Origin: Gemmiger sp. An194
GTDB taxonomy: Bacteria; Bacillota; Clostridia; Oscillospirales; Ruminococcaceae
Assembly: GCF_002160145.1 (NCBI RefSeq)
Contig: NZ_NFKA01000006.1
Coordinates: 107,499 to 171,498 of the forward strand
Direction: 5' to 3'
Length of the DNA: 64,000 bases
The position numbers and the translations under genes were made by a program. The notes under the pieces were generated by a model. The model saw nothing but the letters and a program-made list of their open reading frames with translations. It was not told the DNA's origin and did no database searches. Shown one piece after another: positions 42,703-52,085 of this stretch (within the stretch, counting starts at the first letter, position 1; the number at the start of each line of letters is the position of its first letter).

Positions 42703-43782
42703 TTAGCCGATCAGGCTCCAGTGCTTGTTCACCTGGTTGAGCACCTCGCAGCCGTCGGCGGTCACCAGCACCAGGTCCTCCACCCGCACGCCGAATTCGC
42801 CCGGCAGGTAAACGCCCGGCTCGATGGAGAAGATCATGCCCTCCTCGGCCACCAGCGGGCTTGTGCTGCTCACGTCGCCCTGCTCGTGGTCGGTCTGGCC
42901 GATGAAATGCCCCAGCCGGTGGGTGAAGTATTCCCCGTAGCCCTCGGCGGCGATCAGATCCCGGGCGGCGGCATCCAGCTCGCTCAGCTTCACGCCCGGC
43001 TTCACCAGCGCCTCGGCGGCCTCGTTGGCCCGGCGCACCAGATCATGGATGGCGGCATACTTCGGGTCCGCCTCTTTGCAGAAGTAGGTGCGGGTCATAT
43101 CCGAGCAGTAGCGCTGCTTTTTGCCGCCGATGTCCAGCACGATGCAGTCCCCGGCCTTCAGGCGGGTCTCATCCGGCATATGGTGAGGGTCCGCTGCGTT
43201 GGCCCCAAAGGACACGATGGGCGCAAAGGACACATCCTCGCAGCCTAGTTCCTTATACTGGGCCAGAACGAAGGCCTCGCCCTCCTTCTCGGTCATACCC
43301 TCCTTCAAAAAAGCCGCGGTGCGGCGCATCACCTCGTCGTTCAGGCGGGAGTTCATGCGCATCAGCTCCCGTTCGGCCTCGTCCTTGCGGGCGCGGGCGT
43401 CGTCCACGCAGTCCGAGGCCAGGCGGCACTCCATGCCCGGGCAGGCGGCCATCAGAGGCAGCAGGAACCGGGCGGGCCACTCCTTGTCGATGCCCAGAGG
43501 CTTTGTCTTGTCCACCCGGGCGGCGATCATGCCCACGCCGTCGTCGGTGTCGGTCATCCACACCGCCTCGCAGGGAGGATTCGGCACATGGAACAGCCGG
43601 TTCAAAAACAGCACGCTGCCCTCTTTGCGCAGATACAGCGCGAACAGCCGCTCGTAGGGCTCCACGTCCACCCCGGTCAGGTACCAGACGCTCTTGGGAT
43701 CGCTCACGATCATCTGCTCCAGCCCCTGGGCCTCCATCGCGCCCAGCACCCGCTCCCGGCGGGCCTTCCAAACCTCTTCCAT
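42703..43782 (-). CDS. M24 family Xaa-Pro aminopeptidase/dipeptidase
   Basis: 359 residues. Creatinase-like N-terminal domain (about 1-125), then the pita-bread metallopeptidase with metal ligands in IVLDIGGKKQRYCSDMTRT, HRLGHFIG and MIFSIEPGVY...VRVED. It releases residues bound to proline. Two starts nine bases apart are possible: the second ATG (43782) was chosen because AAGGAGG lies only two bases before the first. Confidence 0.9.
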   Translation of the reverse strand: MEEVWKARRERVLGAMEAQGLEQMIVSDPKSVWYLTGVDVEPYERLFALYLRKEGSVLFLNRLFHVPNPPCEAVWMTDTDDGVGMIAARVDKTKPLGIDKEWPARFLLPLMAACPGMECRLASDCVDDARARKDEAERELMRMNSRLNDEVMRRTAAFLKEGMTEKEGEAFVLAQYKELGCEDVSFAPIVSFGANAADPHHMPDETRLKAGDCIVLDIGGKKQRYCSDMTRTYFCKEADPKYAAIHDLVRRANEAAEALVKPGVKLSELDAAARDLIAAEGYGEYFTHRLGHFIGQTDHEQGDVSSTSPLVAEEGMIFSIEPGVYLPGEFGVRVEDLVLVTADGCEVLNQVNKHWSLIG

Positions 43783-44006
43783 GGTTTTCATTGCCTCCTT
43801 GCATTTGCGGCCCTCCGGGCCGCTGTCCAAATCATTATCTCCATCATAATCACCGGGCGGGCTGCTGTCAACGCCCGCGCTTTGCCCCGCCGGGCAGAGC
43901 GTGTTATAATAGATCATAAGCCAACACCGCACGATTCACGGCAAACGCCTCAGACGGAGCATCCCGCCGGAATGCTGCGGCATTGCTCAAAAGGAGGCGC
44001 TGTGTT

Positions 44007-44918
44007 ATGCCTTATTATCAACTGTCCGCCCCGCTGCAGCCCCTGACCGCGCCGCCTGCTGTGTGGGACCGGGTGCTGGCGGTGCTCACGCCGGAGGCGG
44101 CTGCTTGCGCACCTCTGCCCGAGCAGCTGAAGCCCCCTGCCCATTTTGCCCAGCCGGACCAGCTGCGCTACTGCCGGGTGGACTTCGACGCCGGGCGCAT
44201 TCTGGGCGCGCTGCACATTCCCGCCCGGGCCAAACAGCCCGCCAAAAGTCTTGCCTTCGTGTGGGAGGGCTCCAACGTCCTTCTGCTGGCCTCGGAGGAG
44301 ACCGGCACGGCGCTTTTGTCCCAGGTGCTGGCCATGCGCCCCCACGATCAGGGCGGCGCGGGGGATTTTCTGGTGGACCTGCTCACCGCCCTGATTCAGG
44401 ACGGCCTGCCCTACATCCAGCAGCTGGAGGAGCGGGCCGCCCAGCTGGAGCAGGAAATTCTGGCCGGTCATACCGACCGGTTCATCCACCGGATGAGCGC
44501 GCTGCGCAAGGAGCTGAACCGGTGCAACCGGTTTTACGCCCAGCTGAACGACCTGGCGGACACCCTTCTGGAAAACGCCGAGGACCTGCTGGGGCCGGAG
44601 AGCGCCCAGCGCATGGGCCACTTCGGCCGCCGGGTGGAGAGCCTGCGGGCGGAAAGCCAGATGCTGCGGGAATACGCCAGCCAGATCGCCAGCGAATACC
44701 AGGCCCAGATCGACATCGGGCAGAACCGGATCATGAAGGTGCTCACGGTGGTGACCACCCTCTGCCTGCCCCTTTCGCTGATTGCCGGATGGTACGGCAT
44801 GAACTTTGCCCATATGCCCGAGCTGCAATGGCCCTATGGCTATCCGGCGGTGATTCTGGTCAGCGCCGGAATTCTGCTGGGCAGCCTGTGGTATTTCCGC
44901 AAAAAGAATTTCTGGTAA
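44007..44918 (+). CDS. CorA-like Mg2+/metal ion channel
   Basis: 303 residues. Soluble N-terminal domain, long helices (about 130-245), then two membrane spans with the selectivity motif YGMNF at about residues 265-269 and a basic C-terminus (FRKKNFW). CorA-family pentamers carry Mg2+, Co2+ or Ni2+ into the cell. The ATG at 44007 has AAGGAGG nine bases upstream. Confidence 0.9.
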   Translation: MPYYQLSAPLQPLTAPPAVWDRVLAVLTPEAAACAPLPEQLKPPAHFAQPDQLRYCRVDFDAGRILGALHIPARAKQPAKSLAFVWEGSNVLLLASEETGTALLSQVLAMRPHDQGGAGDFLVDLLTALIQDGLPYIQQLEERAAQLEQEILAGHTDRFIHRMSALRKELNRCNRFYAQLNDLADTLLENAEDLLGPESAQRMGHFGRRVESLRAESQMLREYASQIASEYQAQIDIGQNRIMKVLTVVTTLCLPLSLIAGWYGMNFAHMPELQWPYGYPAVILVSAGILLGSLWYFRKKNFW

Positions 44919-44937
44919 TTCCGGAAAACGCGCAAGA

Positions 44938-44974
44938 GGTGCCGGCCCCTTCGGGCCCGCACCCCTGTTTTTTG
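44938..44974 (+). terminator. Terminator after corA-like gene
   Basis: GGTGCCGGCCCC/GGGCCCGCACC imperfect stem with TTC loop, followed by TGTTTTTTG. Confidence 0.65.
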
Positions 44975-44978
44975 TGGT

Positions 44979-45974
44979 TTATTCCTGCCCCTTGGCCCAC
45001 AGCGTTTCCAGCCGGGCCATCAGGGTTTTCTTTTCCGCCTCGCTCACAAAGGCGCTTTCCAAAGCGGTTCGGTCCATGCGGTAAAACTCCTCATCGGTAA
45101 AGCCGAACCGCTCCGCCAGCACCCGGTGCTCGTTGGCCAGGGTGGTGGCCGAGACGGTGGGGTTATCCGTATTCACGGTCACCCGCAGCCCTGCCTGCTG
45201 GAATTTGCGGATGGGATGCTCCGCCGGGTCCGCCACCGCACGGGTCTGCACGTTGCTGGTGAAGCAGCATTCCAGCGCCGCGCCGCTCTCCCGCAGCCGG
45301 TCCATGCACTCCCGGGAGCAGATGGCCGCGGTGCCGTGGCCGATGCGTCTTGCTCCGAAGGAGAGGGCGGTGAGGATGTTCTCCCAGCTGCCGCACTCCC
45401 CCGCATGGATGGTGAAGGGGATGCCCTCCGCCTTTGCCCGGGCAAACAGAGGCCGGTACTGCTCCATGGGCACCATGCCCTCGGCCCCGGCAATGTCCAC
45501 CCCCACAACGCCCTGGCCCAGATACCGCCGGGCGGCCTCCAGGGTGGCTGCATGGTCCTTGTCGCCGCCCACCATGAAACAGAGCAGCAGGCCGATGCCG
45601 ATCTCCGGGTGCTCCTTGCGAGCGGCCCGAATGCCCCGCAGCACCGCCTCCACCGCCTGCTGCTGGGTCAGGCCTTTCGTGCAATGGCTGGCGGGCGCAA
45701 AGCGCAGCTCAGCATATACCAGACCCTGCCGCGCCAGGCGGCAGACCAGATCAAAGGCGCAGCGCTCCAGCGCATCGGCGTACTGCAGGACCCGCAGCGG
45801 GATATCGAAGCATTTCAAATAATCCACCAGATTCTCGCACAGCGGCTTTGCGGCCAGCGCCCCGGCCAGGTCCTCCGGCACTTTTTGTCCCTGTTTTATC
45901 AGGCACTCCCGTGCAAAGGCCTCGGTCAGCGCCCCGTCCAGATGCAGATGCAGCTCCACTCGTCCCGGATACAT
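44979..45974 (-). CDS. add: Adenosine deaminase
   Basis: 331 residues. Zn ligands in VELHLHLDGAL at the N-terminus, HAGE (about residue 189), GHGTA and the catalytic NTDNPTVS (about 268-275). It converts adenosine to inosine for purine salvage. Length matches the family. Confidence 0.94.
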   Translation of the reverse strand: MYPGRVELHLHLDGALTEAFARECLIKQGQKVPEDLAGALAAKPLCENLVDYLKCFDIPLRVLQYADALERCAFDLVCRLARQGLVYAELRFAPASHCTKGLTQQQAVEAVLRGIRAARKEHPEIGIGLLLCFMVGGDKDHAATLEAARRYLGQGVVGVDIAGAEGMVPMEQYRPLFARAKAEGIPFTIHAGECGSWENILTALSFGARRIGHGTAAICSRECMDRLRESGAALECCFTSNVQTRAVADPAEHPIRKFQQAGLRVTVNTDNPTVSATTLANEHRVLAERFGFTDEEFYRMDRTALESAFVSEAEKKTLMARLETLWAKGQE

Positions 45975-46237
45975 TCGTTCTCCCGTCCCTTCTCATTTTG
46001 TTTCAGCCCGCTCGGTGCCGGCACAGGCCTGTTTTTTTTGCCTATTATACCACAGGGATATTCCCCGCTGCCAGCGCCCGGGCTTTTATTTTATTGCACA
46101 TTCCCTCACCCCATCCGTGCAGCTTTGGCCGCTTTGCGTGCCCCGGCCGTACGGCTGATCCATTGCCCGCCGCACCCCAGCTTTTGCCGGGGTGCTTTTC
46201 CACTTTCTGATACCAAACAATAAGGAGGACCCCCATT

Positions 46238-47455
46238 ATGGCCATTCATGTGGTAAACGAAGCCCGGCGTTGCCTGAACTGCAAGGTGCCCCAGTGCCGC
46301 ACCGGCTGCCCCATCAACACCCCCATCCCAGACATGATCCAGCTGTTTCTGAACAGCCAGCTGGACACCGCCGGCAAAATGCTGTTTGAGAACAACCCCC
46401 TGAGCGTGGTCTGCTCGCTGGTGTGCGACCACGAAAAGCAGTGCGAGGGCCACTGCGTGCTGGGCCGCAAAAGCGCCCCGGTGCACATCTCCAGCATCGA
46501 GAACTACATCTCGGACAGCTACCTGGACCGGATGAAGATCCAGCGCGAGGCAAACAAGGGCAAGCGGGCGGCCATCATCGGCAGCGGCCCCGCGGGCATC
46601 ACCATCTCGGTGCTGCTGGCCCAGAAGGGCTACGACGTGACCCTGTTTGAAAGCCGGGAGAAGATCGGCGGCGTGCTGCGCTACGGCATCCCCGCCGTCC
46701 GGCTGCCCAAGTCGGTGCTGGACCGCTACAAGGACCAGCTGATCAAGCTGGGGGTAAAGATCCGGCCCAACACCGCCATCGGCGGTGCCCTCACGGTGGA
46801 CGACCTGCAGCGGGACGGCTACCAGGCCATCTTCATCGGTACCGGTGTATGGCGGCCCAAAAAGCTGGGCATCCCCGGCGAGAGCCTGGGCCATGTGCAC
46901 TTTGCCATCGACTATCTGGTGAACCCGGATGTGTACGAGCTGGGCAGCGAGGTGGCGGTGATCGGCGCGGGCAACTCGGCCATGGATGTGGCCCGCACCG
47001 CCCTGCGCAAGGGAGCAAAGCATGTGACCATCCTCTGCCGGGCCGACAAGCCCGCCGCCAGTGTGCGTGAGGTGGACTACGCCCTGGCCGACGGGGTGGA
47101 ATTTGTCTACGGCATCCACAGTGAGCGCATCACCGATCAGGGCGTGGAATACCGGCAGGCCACCTTCGATGAAAACGGCCAGGTCATCGAGATGAGCGAG
47201 CCCGCGCTCTTTTTTGCCGACAGCGTGATCATCGCGGTAAGCCAGGGCCCCAAGGACAAGATTGTGAACACCACCACCGGCCTGAACACCACCAATCACG
47301 GTCTTCTGGCCACCGACGAGACCGGCCACACCAGCCGCCCGGGCATCTTCGCCAGCGGCGACGTGGTGCTGGGCGCCCGCACCGTGGTGGAAGCGGTGAA
47401 GTATTCCAAGACCGTAGCCGCCGCCATGGACGAATACCTGCAGAGCCTGGGCTGA
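46238..47455 (+). CDS. GltD-like NADPH:ferredoxin/flavin oxidoreductase (glutamate synthase small-subunit family)
   Basis: 405 residues. N-terminal iron-sulfur region with eight cysteines (CLNCKVPQCRTGC, CSLVCDHEKQCEGHC). FAD site GSGPAG is at about residue 114, and the NADPH site VIGAGNSAMD at about 241. Members include GltD-type glutamate synthase small subunits and NfnB-like electron-bifurcating subunits. No large-subunit gene is adjacent, so its partner and true substrate are open. Strong AAGGAGG precedes the start. Confidence 0.85.
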   Translation: MAIHVVNEARRCLNCKVPQCRTGCPINTPIPDMIQLFLNSQLDTAGKMLFENNPLSVVCSLVCDHEKQCEGHCVLGRKSAPVHISSIENYISDSYLDRMKIQREANKGKRAAIIGSGPAGITISVLLAQKGYDVTLFESREKIGGVLRYGIPAVRLPKSVLDRYKDQLIKLGVKIRPNTAIGGALTVDDLQRDGYQAIFIGTGVWRPKKLGIPGESLGHVHFAIDYLVNPDVYELGSEVAVIGAGNSAMDVARTALRKGAKHVTILCRADKPAASVREVDYALADGVEFVYGIHSERITDQGVEYRQATFDENGQVIEMSEPALFFADSVIIAVSQGPKDKIVNTTTGLNTTNHGLLATDETGHTSRPGIFASGDVVLGARTVVEAVKYSKTVAAAMDEYLQSLG

Positions 47456-47502
47456 GTCCCGTGCCGCACACAGCGGCCCTTCCGCAGCTTTACAAAACAC
47501 AA

Positions 47503-47541
47503 AACAAAGAACGCCCCGGCCTGAGCCGGGGCGTTCTTTAT
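47503..47541. terminator. Bidirectional terminator between GltD-like and glycerate kinase genes
   Basis: GAACGCCCCGGC pairs with GCCGGGGCGTTC, flanked by AAA and TTTATT. Confidence 0.85.
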
Positions 47542-47592
47542 TGAAAAAATAGAAGGAAGGAACGGAGCCCTCTGCTCGCCTGTACGCCCGGT

Positions 47593-48825
47593 TCAGCGCA
47601 CCAGCACCAGAGCCACATCGTTCACATTGGTGCCGGTGGGGCCGGTCACGATCAGCCCGCCGGTTTTTTGCAGGGCATGATAGGCATCGTTGCTTTCCAA
47701 CACCTGGTGAATGGCCAGTCCCTCGGCCAGCAGTGCGGCCCGGGTGCTTCCGTCCACATAGCCGCCCGCGGCATCGGTGGGACCGTCGGTGCCGTCGCTG
47801 CCCACGCTGAACACCGCCGCATTCTCCATGCCCGCGATGCCCTCGGCAGCGGCCAGGGCAAGCTCCTGGTTTCGGCCGCCTTTGCCCTTACCAGTCAGCT
47901 TCACCACCGTTTCGCCCCCGGCGATAAAGGCCATGGGATGCTCGGGGTGGGCGTGGGTCCTGGCGATGGAGGCCAGAAAACTCCCGGCTTCCCTGGCCTG
48001 ACAGCATAACCGGTCGGTGAGGAGCACCGGCTCATACCCCAGCTGGCGGCAGACCCGGGCAGCGGCGGCGCACAGCTGACGCACACTGCCGGTGATCTGT
48101 GTCTCCACATTATCCAGCTGCTTGGGAGTTTCCTGTTTGAGGCATTCCAGAGCCGCGCCGCTCAGGGTCAAACGGTACTTCTCCACCACCGCCAGCGCCT
48201 GAGCGCAGGTGGAGGAATCCGGGCAGGCGGGGCCGGAGGCGATCATATCCAGCGGGTCACCCAGAATGTCGCTGAGCACCACCGCGAATACCCTGGCCGG
48301 TGCGCACAGTCGGGCAAAGCGCCCGCCCTTCACCGCGCTCAGCCGCTTGCGCAGGGTGTTCATCTCCACGATGTCCGCCCCGCAGGCCAGCAGCTGACCG
48401 GTGATGTCCTGCAGCTCTTCGCCGCTCACCAGCGGCTTTTCAAACAGGGCGCTGCCGCCGCCGGAAAGCAGAAACAGCACGGTGTCACCCTCGCCCGCGT
48501 CCTTCACCAGGTCCAGCGCGGCCTGGGTGGCGGCAAAGGAGTTCTCATCCGGCACCGGGTGGCCTGCCTCGTAGCAGGTGCAGCGGGGAATGGGGCCTTT
48601 CACGTGGCCGTATTTGGTCACCACCACACCGGCACAAAGCCTGTCGCCCAGCCGGGCCGCGGCGGCGCCGGCCATCTGCCAGGCCGCCTTTCCCGCCGCC
48701 ACCAGCAGCACCCGGCCGGAAAACACCCGGCCGCTCAACGCGCGGTGTACCGCCTCGTCCGGCAGAACCGCCTGGATGGACCGCTCGATGATGGTATTCG
48801 CATCGCTGCGCAAGCTGCTGTTCAT
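47593..48825 (-). CDS. Glycerate 2-kinase, MOFRL family
   Basis: 410 residues. N-terminal DUF4147 domain (LLVAAGKAAWQMAGAA, PDENSFAATQAAL, LLSGGGSALFEKP) and C-terminal MOFRL domain (GKGGRNQELALAAAEG, SVGSDGTDGPTDAAGG). Phosphorylates glycerate to 2-phosphoglycerate, feeding lower glycolysis. The ATG at 48825 with GAGGAA upstream was chosen; the open frame extends further without a ribosome site and into the tRNA-Tyr terminator. Confidence 0.92.
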   Translation of the reverse strand: MNSSLRSDANTIIERSIQAVLPDEAVHRALSGRVFSGRVLLVAAGKAAWQMAGAAAARLGDRLCAGVVVTKYGHVKGPIPRCTCYEAGHPVPDENSFAATQAALDLVKDAGEGDTVLFLLSGGGSALFEKPLVSGEELQDITGQLLACGADIVEMNTLRKRLSAVKGGRFARLCAPARVFAVVLSDILGDPLDMIASGPACPDSSTCAQALAVVEKYRLTLSGAALECLKQETPKQLDNVETQITGSVRQLCAAAARVCRQLGYEPVLLTDRLCCQAREAGSFLASIARTHAHPEHPMAFIAGGETVVKLTGKGKGGRNQELALAAAEGIAGMENAAVFSVGSDGTDGPTDAAGGYVDGSTRAALLAEGLAIHQVLESNDAYHALQKTGGLIVTGPTGTNVNDVALVLVR

Positions 48826-48901
48826 AACACATTCCTCGCTTTTCGATCGTATCAATGCCCACCGTCTGTGGTGCTGCAGGAAAAACTTGAATCCGGCAAA
48901 G

Positions 48902-48939
48902 CAAAAAGCCTTGCAGAATTGCTTCTGCAAGGCTTTTTG
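48902..48939 (-). terminator. Terminator of tRNA-Tyr
   Basis: Fifteen-base stem AAAAAGCCTTGCAGA/TCTGCAAGGCTTTTT (48903-48938), T-run on the minus strand. Confidence 0.9.
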
Positions 48940-48940
48940 T

Positions 48941-49028
48941 TGGTGGGAGCGGGTGGATTCGAACCACCGAAGCAAAAATGCAACAGATTTACAGTCTGCC
49001 CCCATTGGCCGCTCGGGAACACTCCCAC
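48941..49028 (-). tRNA. tRNA-Tyr (anticodon GTA)
   Basis: Minus strand: acceptor GTGGGAG/CTCCCAC, anticodon stem-loop CAGACTGTAAATCTG with GTA, long variable arm, T-arm GGTGGTTCGAATCCACC and encoded CCA. Confidence 0.95.
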
Positions 49029-49196
49029 ATATCAGTTATTTACTTTTGCCTCATCGCTGAGTGCTTGATTATTATACCAAGCGTTTTCGGAAAAATCAAC
49101 CCCTTTTTTAAAAAAAATCAAAAAATTTTTCACGCCCATTTTGGGGCCTTTTTTCGGGGCTTTTTTCTTCGGTCTGTTCAGCACGCTACTTTTATG

Positions 49197-49204
49197 CTAT
49201 ACTA
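49197..49204 (+). promoter_or_regulatory. Extended -10 promoter of citrate synthase gene
   Basis: TATGCTATACT, a TGC-TATACT extended -10, about 60 bases before the start at 49269. The AT-rich stretch between tRNA-Tyr and this point shows no gene. Confidence 0.5.
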
Positions 49205-49268
49205 AACAAATAGGGTTTCGCCCTGCCTGCACGGCGGCCCCCACCCCACGCAAAGGAGGCACACTGCC

Positions 49269-50639
49269 ATGGCTGAAATTTCCGAATATTCCCGCGTCAC
49301 TCCCGCCATCGAGCGGCTGGCACAGGTCTGCCTGGCCAACAGCCAGATCAACCGGGACGACTACATCCGCTACAATGTCAAGCGCGGCCTGCGCGACCTG
49401 GACGGCACCGGCGTGCTGGCCGGTCTCACCGAGATCAGCGAGATCATCAGCAGCAAGACGGTGAACGGCGAACCGCAGCCCTGCCCGGGCGAGCTGTATT
49501 ACCGGGGCTACTCCATCCAGCAGCTCACCGACGGCTTTCTGCGCGACGGCCGCTTCGGCTTTGAGGAGACGGCCTATCTGCTCATGTTCGGCCAGCTGCC
49601 GGACGCTGCCCAGCTGGAGCAGTTCAACCGCCAGCTTGCCTTTTACCGCAGCCTGCCCACCAACTTTGTGCGGGATGTGATCCTGAAGGCCCCCAGCGCG
49701 GACATGATGAACACCCTGGCCCGGTGCGTACTCACCATGGCCAGCTACGACGAGCGGCCGGACGACATCAGCCTGCCCAACGTGATCCGTCAGTGCATCG
49801 ACATGATCGCCATCTTCCCGCTGATCGCGGTCTACGGCTACCAGGCCTATAATTACTATTTAAACGGCAAGAGCCTTTACATCCACACCCCCCGGCCCGA
49901 GCTTTCCACTTCGGAAAACATCCTCACCCTGCTCCGGCCGGACGGCCAGTACACGCCGCTGGAGGCCCGCATTCTGGATCTGTGCCTGGTGCTGCACGCC
50001 GAGCACGGCGGCGGCAACAACTCCACCTTCACCACCCACGTGGTCACTAGCTCCGGCACCGACACCTACAGCTGCATGGCGGCCGCGCTGGCCAGCCTGA
50101 AGGGGCCCCGCCACGGCGGCGCGAACATCAAGGTGGTGCGCATGTTCGAGGACATGGAGGCCAATCTCACCGACTGGGAAGACGAGGACGCCATCAAGGA
50201 TTATCTGGCTGGTCTTTTGGCGGGCGAGCGGTTCGACAAAAGCGGCCTGATCTACGGCATGGGCCACGCGGTCTACTCGGTCAGCGACCCCCGCGCCCAG
50301 ATCCTGCGCGGCTTTGTGGAGCGGTTGAGCGACGAAAAGGGCCTGCACAGGGAATACGCCCTGTATGCGGCGGTGGAGCGGCTGGCTCCCCAGGTCATTG
50401 CCCAAAAGCGCCGCATCTACAAGGGTGTTTCCGCCAACGTGGACTTCTACAGCGGCTTTGTATACCGGATGCTGGGCCTGCCCACCGAGCTGTTCACCCC
50501 GCTGTTCGCCATGGGCCGTGTGGCGGGCTGGAGCGCCCACCGCATGGAGGAGCTGATCAACATGGGCAAGATCATCCGCCCGGCCTACCTGGCGGTGCAG
50601 CCCCGCCGGGAATACATTCCGTTGGAAAACCGTCAGTAA
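49269..50639 (+). CDS. Citrate synthase
   Basis: 456 residues, the long type II-like form seen in Clostridia. Catalytic segments are LVLHAEHGGGNNSTF (active-site His), KGPRHGGAN, GMGHAVYSVSDPRA (second His) and VDFYSGFVYRMLG (Asp-containing). Joins acetyl-CoA and oxaloacetate for glutamate synthesis. AAAGGAGG is nine bases upstream. Confidence 0.94.
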   Translation: MAEISEYSRVTPAIERLAQVCLANSQINRDDYIRYNVKRGLRDLDGTGVLAGLTEISEIISSKTVNGEPQPCPGELYYRGYSIQQLTDGFLRDGRFGFEETAYLLMFGQLPDAAQLEQFNRQLAFYRSLPTNFVRDVILKAPSADMMNTLARCVLTMASYDERPDDISLPNVIRQCIDMIAIFPLIAVYGYQAYNYYLNGKSLYIHTPRPELSTSENILTLLRPDGQYTPLEARILDLCLVLHAEHGGGNNSTFTTHVVTSSGTDTYSCMAAALASLKGPRHGGANIKVVRMFEDMEANLTDWEDEDAIKDYLAGLLAGERFDKSGLIYGMGHAVYSVSDPRAQILRGFVERLSDEKGLHREYALYAAVERLAPQVIAQKRRIYKGVSANVDFYSGFVYRMLGLPTELFTPLFAMGRVAGWSAHRMEELINMGKIIRPAYLAVQPRREYIPLENRQ

Positions 50640-50649
50640 ATCGATCCGC

Positions 50650-50690
50650 CCCCGTTCCCTGAATTCAGGGAACCGGGGTGGATTTCTTTT
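50650..50690 (+). terminator. Terminator after citrate synthase
   Basis: Long stem CCCCGTTCCCTGAA/TTCAGGGAACCGGGG, then TTTCTTTTT a few bases later. Confidence 0.65.
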
Positions 50691-50696
50691 TGCCGT

Positions 50697-50880
50697 TTAC
50701 AGCTGCTCCATGGGGATTTCCATAATCATGGCGGTGCCCCATTCCTTTTTGCTGATGATGCGCAGCGTACCGCCCTGCTCATACATCTGGATTCGGGCAT
50801 AGATATTGTGCAGGCCGATGCCGGTGGACGCGCGCACCTTGCCCGCCTGGGACGCCCGCTCTCCGGTGACCATCTGATGG
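50697..50880 (-). pseudogene. C-terminal fragment of a YesM/LytS-type sensor histidine kinase
   Basis: About 60 residues ending at a TAA (50697-50699). They contain the ATP-binding G2 box STGIGLHNIYARIQMYE and the end motif AMIMEIPME. Nothing upstream of it belongs to a kinase: at about 50880 the sequence switches to a sugar permease in another frame. Kinases of this type usually pair with AraC-type regulators controlling sugar ABC transporters. Confidence 0.78.
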
Positions 50881-51385
50881 AATCAGGAATGGCGATGAAG
50901 GCCTGACGCAGCATGAACACGAAGTACACGTCCACCGCGGCGGGCAGCACCAGGGACCACATGGTGTTCAGGATGCCCAGCTCCTTGAACAGCATGTAGC
51001 GGGGCATGATCATCACGTCGCTGGGGATCATCAGACCGGCCAGCAGCACCAGGAAGATCTTGTCGCGGCCGGGGAATTTCACCTTGGAGAAGCCGTAGGC
51101 GGTGAGGGTGATGATGAAGAACTTCAGCACCAGGGTGCACACGGTCATGACAACGGTGTTCATATACCACTGGCCAAAATCAAAGTAGGGGTTCGCGAAT
51201 ACGGTTTTCATGTTCTGCAGCGTGAAGTGTTCCGGAATCAGCTGCAGGGGAGTGCTCAGCACTTCACCGGTGGGCTTGAAGGCCGAGGAAACCGTAAACA
51301 GAAACGGATAGATGCATACCAGGCCAAAGAGAACCAGCACGACGGTGATGATCCACTTTGTGACGATGCCTTTTTTCTTGGTCAT
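50881..51385 (-). pseudogene. N-terminal two thirds of a sugar ABC permease (MalG/YtcP-like)
   Basis: Starts MTKKKGIVTKW after a GGAAGGG site. About 168 residues with four to five membrane spans, including KVKFPGRDKIFLVLLAGLMI and IPSDVMIMPRYMLFKELGIL, are intact. It breaks off after FIAIPDS, just before the EAA loop, where it joins the kinase fragment. The transporter cannot work without that loop. Confidence 0.82.
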
Positions 51386-51407
51386 AAGATTACCCTTCCT
51401 TTCCGGC

Positions 51408-51485
51408 TTAGTAGTTCACCCATTTTTTCTGACCGCGCCACTGGATCAGGGTAATGGCCATGGCCAGGGCGATTACTCGTTTCAT
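51408..51485 (-). pseudogene. Chimeric remnant: binding-protein start joined to permease end
   Basis: 25 codons: MKRVIALAMAIT looks like the start of a lipoprotein signal peptide of a sugar-binding protein, after an AGGAGG site. LIQWRGQKKWVNY is the usual C-terminus of a MalF-like permease. The natural reading is a deletion from early in the binding-protein gene to the end of the next permease gene. Confidence 0.65.
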
Positions 51486-51710
51486 GTTCGTCTTCCTCCT
51501 AAATCTGTTTCATAAAAGCAGGCCTTGCGGGCCGCTCTCTCTGTTGCAAACCCATAATAACACAGCTTTTGCCGCTCTTAAATAGGCAGAATTTTGCTTT
51601 TTTATCGGCTTTTTTTGCCGGCAAAAATCGCCGATGCGGCAAAAAGCAACCACACAACCGATCGGGCGTATCCGGAACAAAATCCCCCCATAAAGTACAA
51701 ATCCTGCCGA

Positions 51711-51740
51711 TTGCGCATCTTCTTTCCCCCTGGCTATAAT
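51711..51740 (+). promoter_or_regulatory. Promoter ahead of the GH29 fragment
   Basis: TTGCGC (51711-51716), 18-base spacer, TATAAT (51735-51740). Confidence 0.55.
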
Positions 51741-51777
51741 GGAACCAACCCATACCCAAGGAAAGGAATCCCTTCCC

Positions 51778-52085
51778 ATGGACCGAATTCACCAGGCGGT
51801 TTCCGTTGTGCCCTCGCCCCGGCAGCTTGCCTGGCAGCAGATGGGATTTTACGCCTTTGCTCATTTTGGAATGAACACCTTCACCGGCCGGGAATGGGGC
51901 GACAGCGCCTGCGGCGAAGTCAAAAACGGCAAAACCCAGGCATACGACTGGGAAGGCTATTACCAAATCATCCGCCGCGCCCAGCCAAACGCGGTGATCA
52001 GCGTGTGCGGGCCGGATGTGCGCTGGTGCGGCAACGAGGCCGGAGCCTGCCGCCCGTCCGAATGGAGCGTGGTCCCCGCCGCTGC
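51778..52085 (+). pseudogene. Alpha-L-fucosidase (GH29) fragment with internal deletion
   Basis: Starts with SPRQLAWQQMGFYAFAHFGM and NTFTGREWGD, typical of GH29 N-termini. It then jumps to GKTQAYDWEGYYQIIRRAQP and NAVISVCGPDVRWCGNEAG, which normally lie about 170 residues later, so the part holding the catalytic Asp region is missing. It ends after SEWSVVPAA, where the sequence becomes the antisense of the PL8 gene. Non-functional. Confidence 0.78.
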
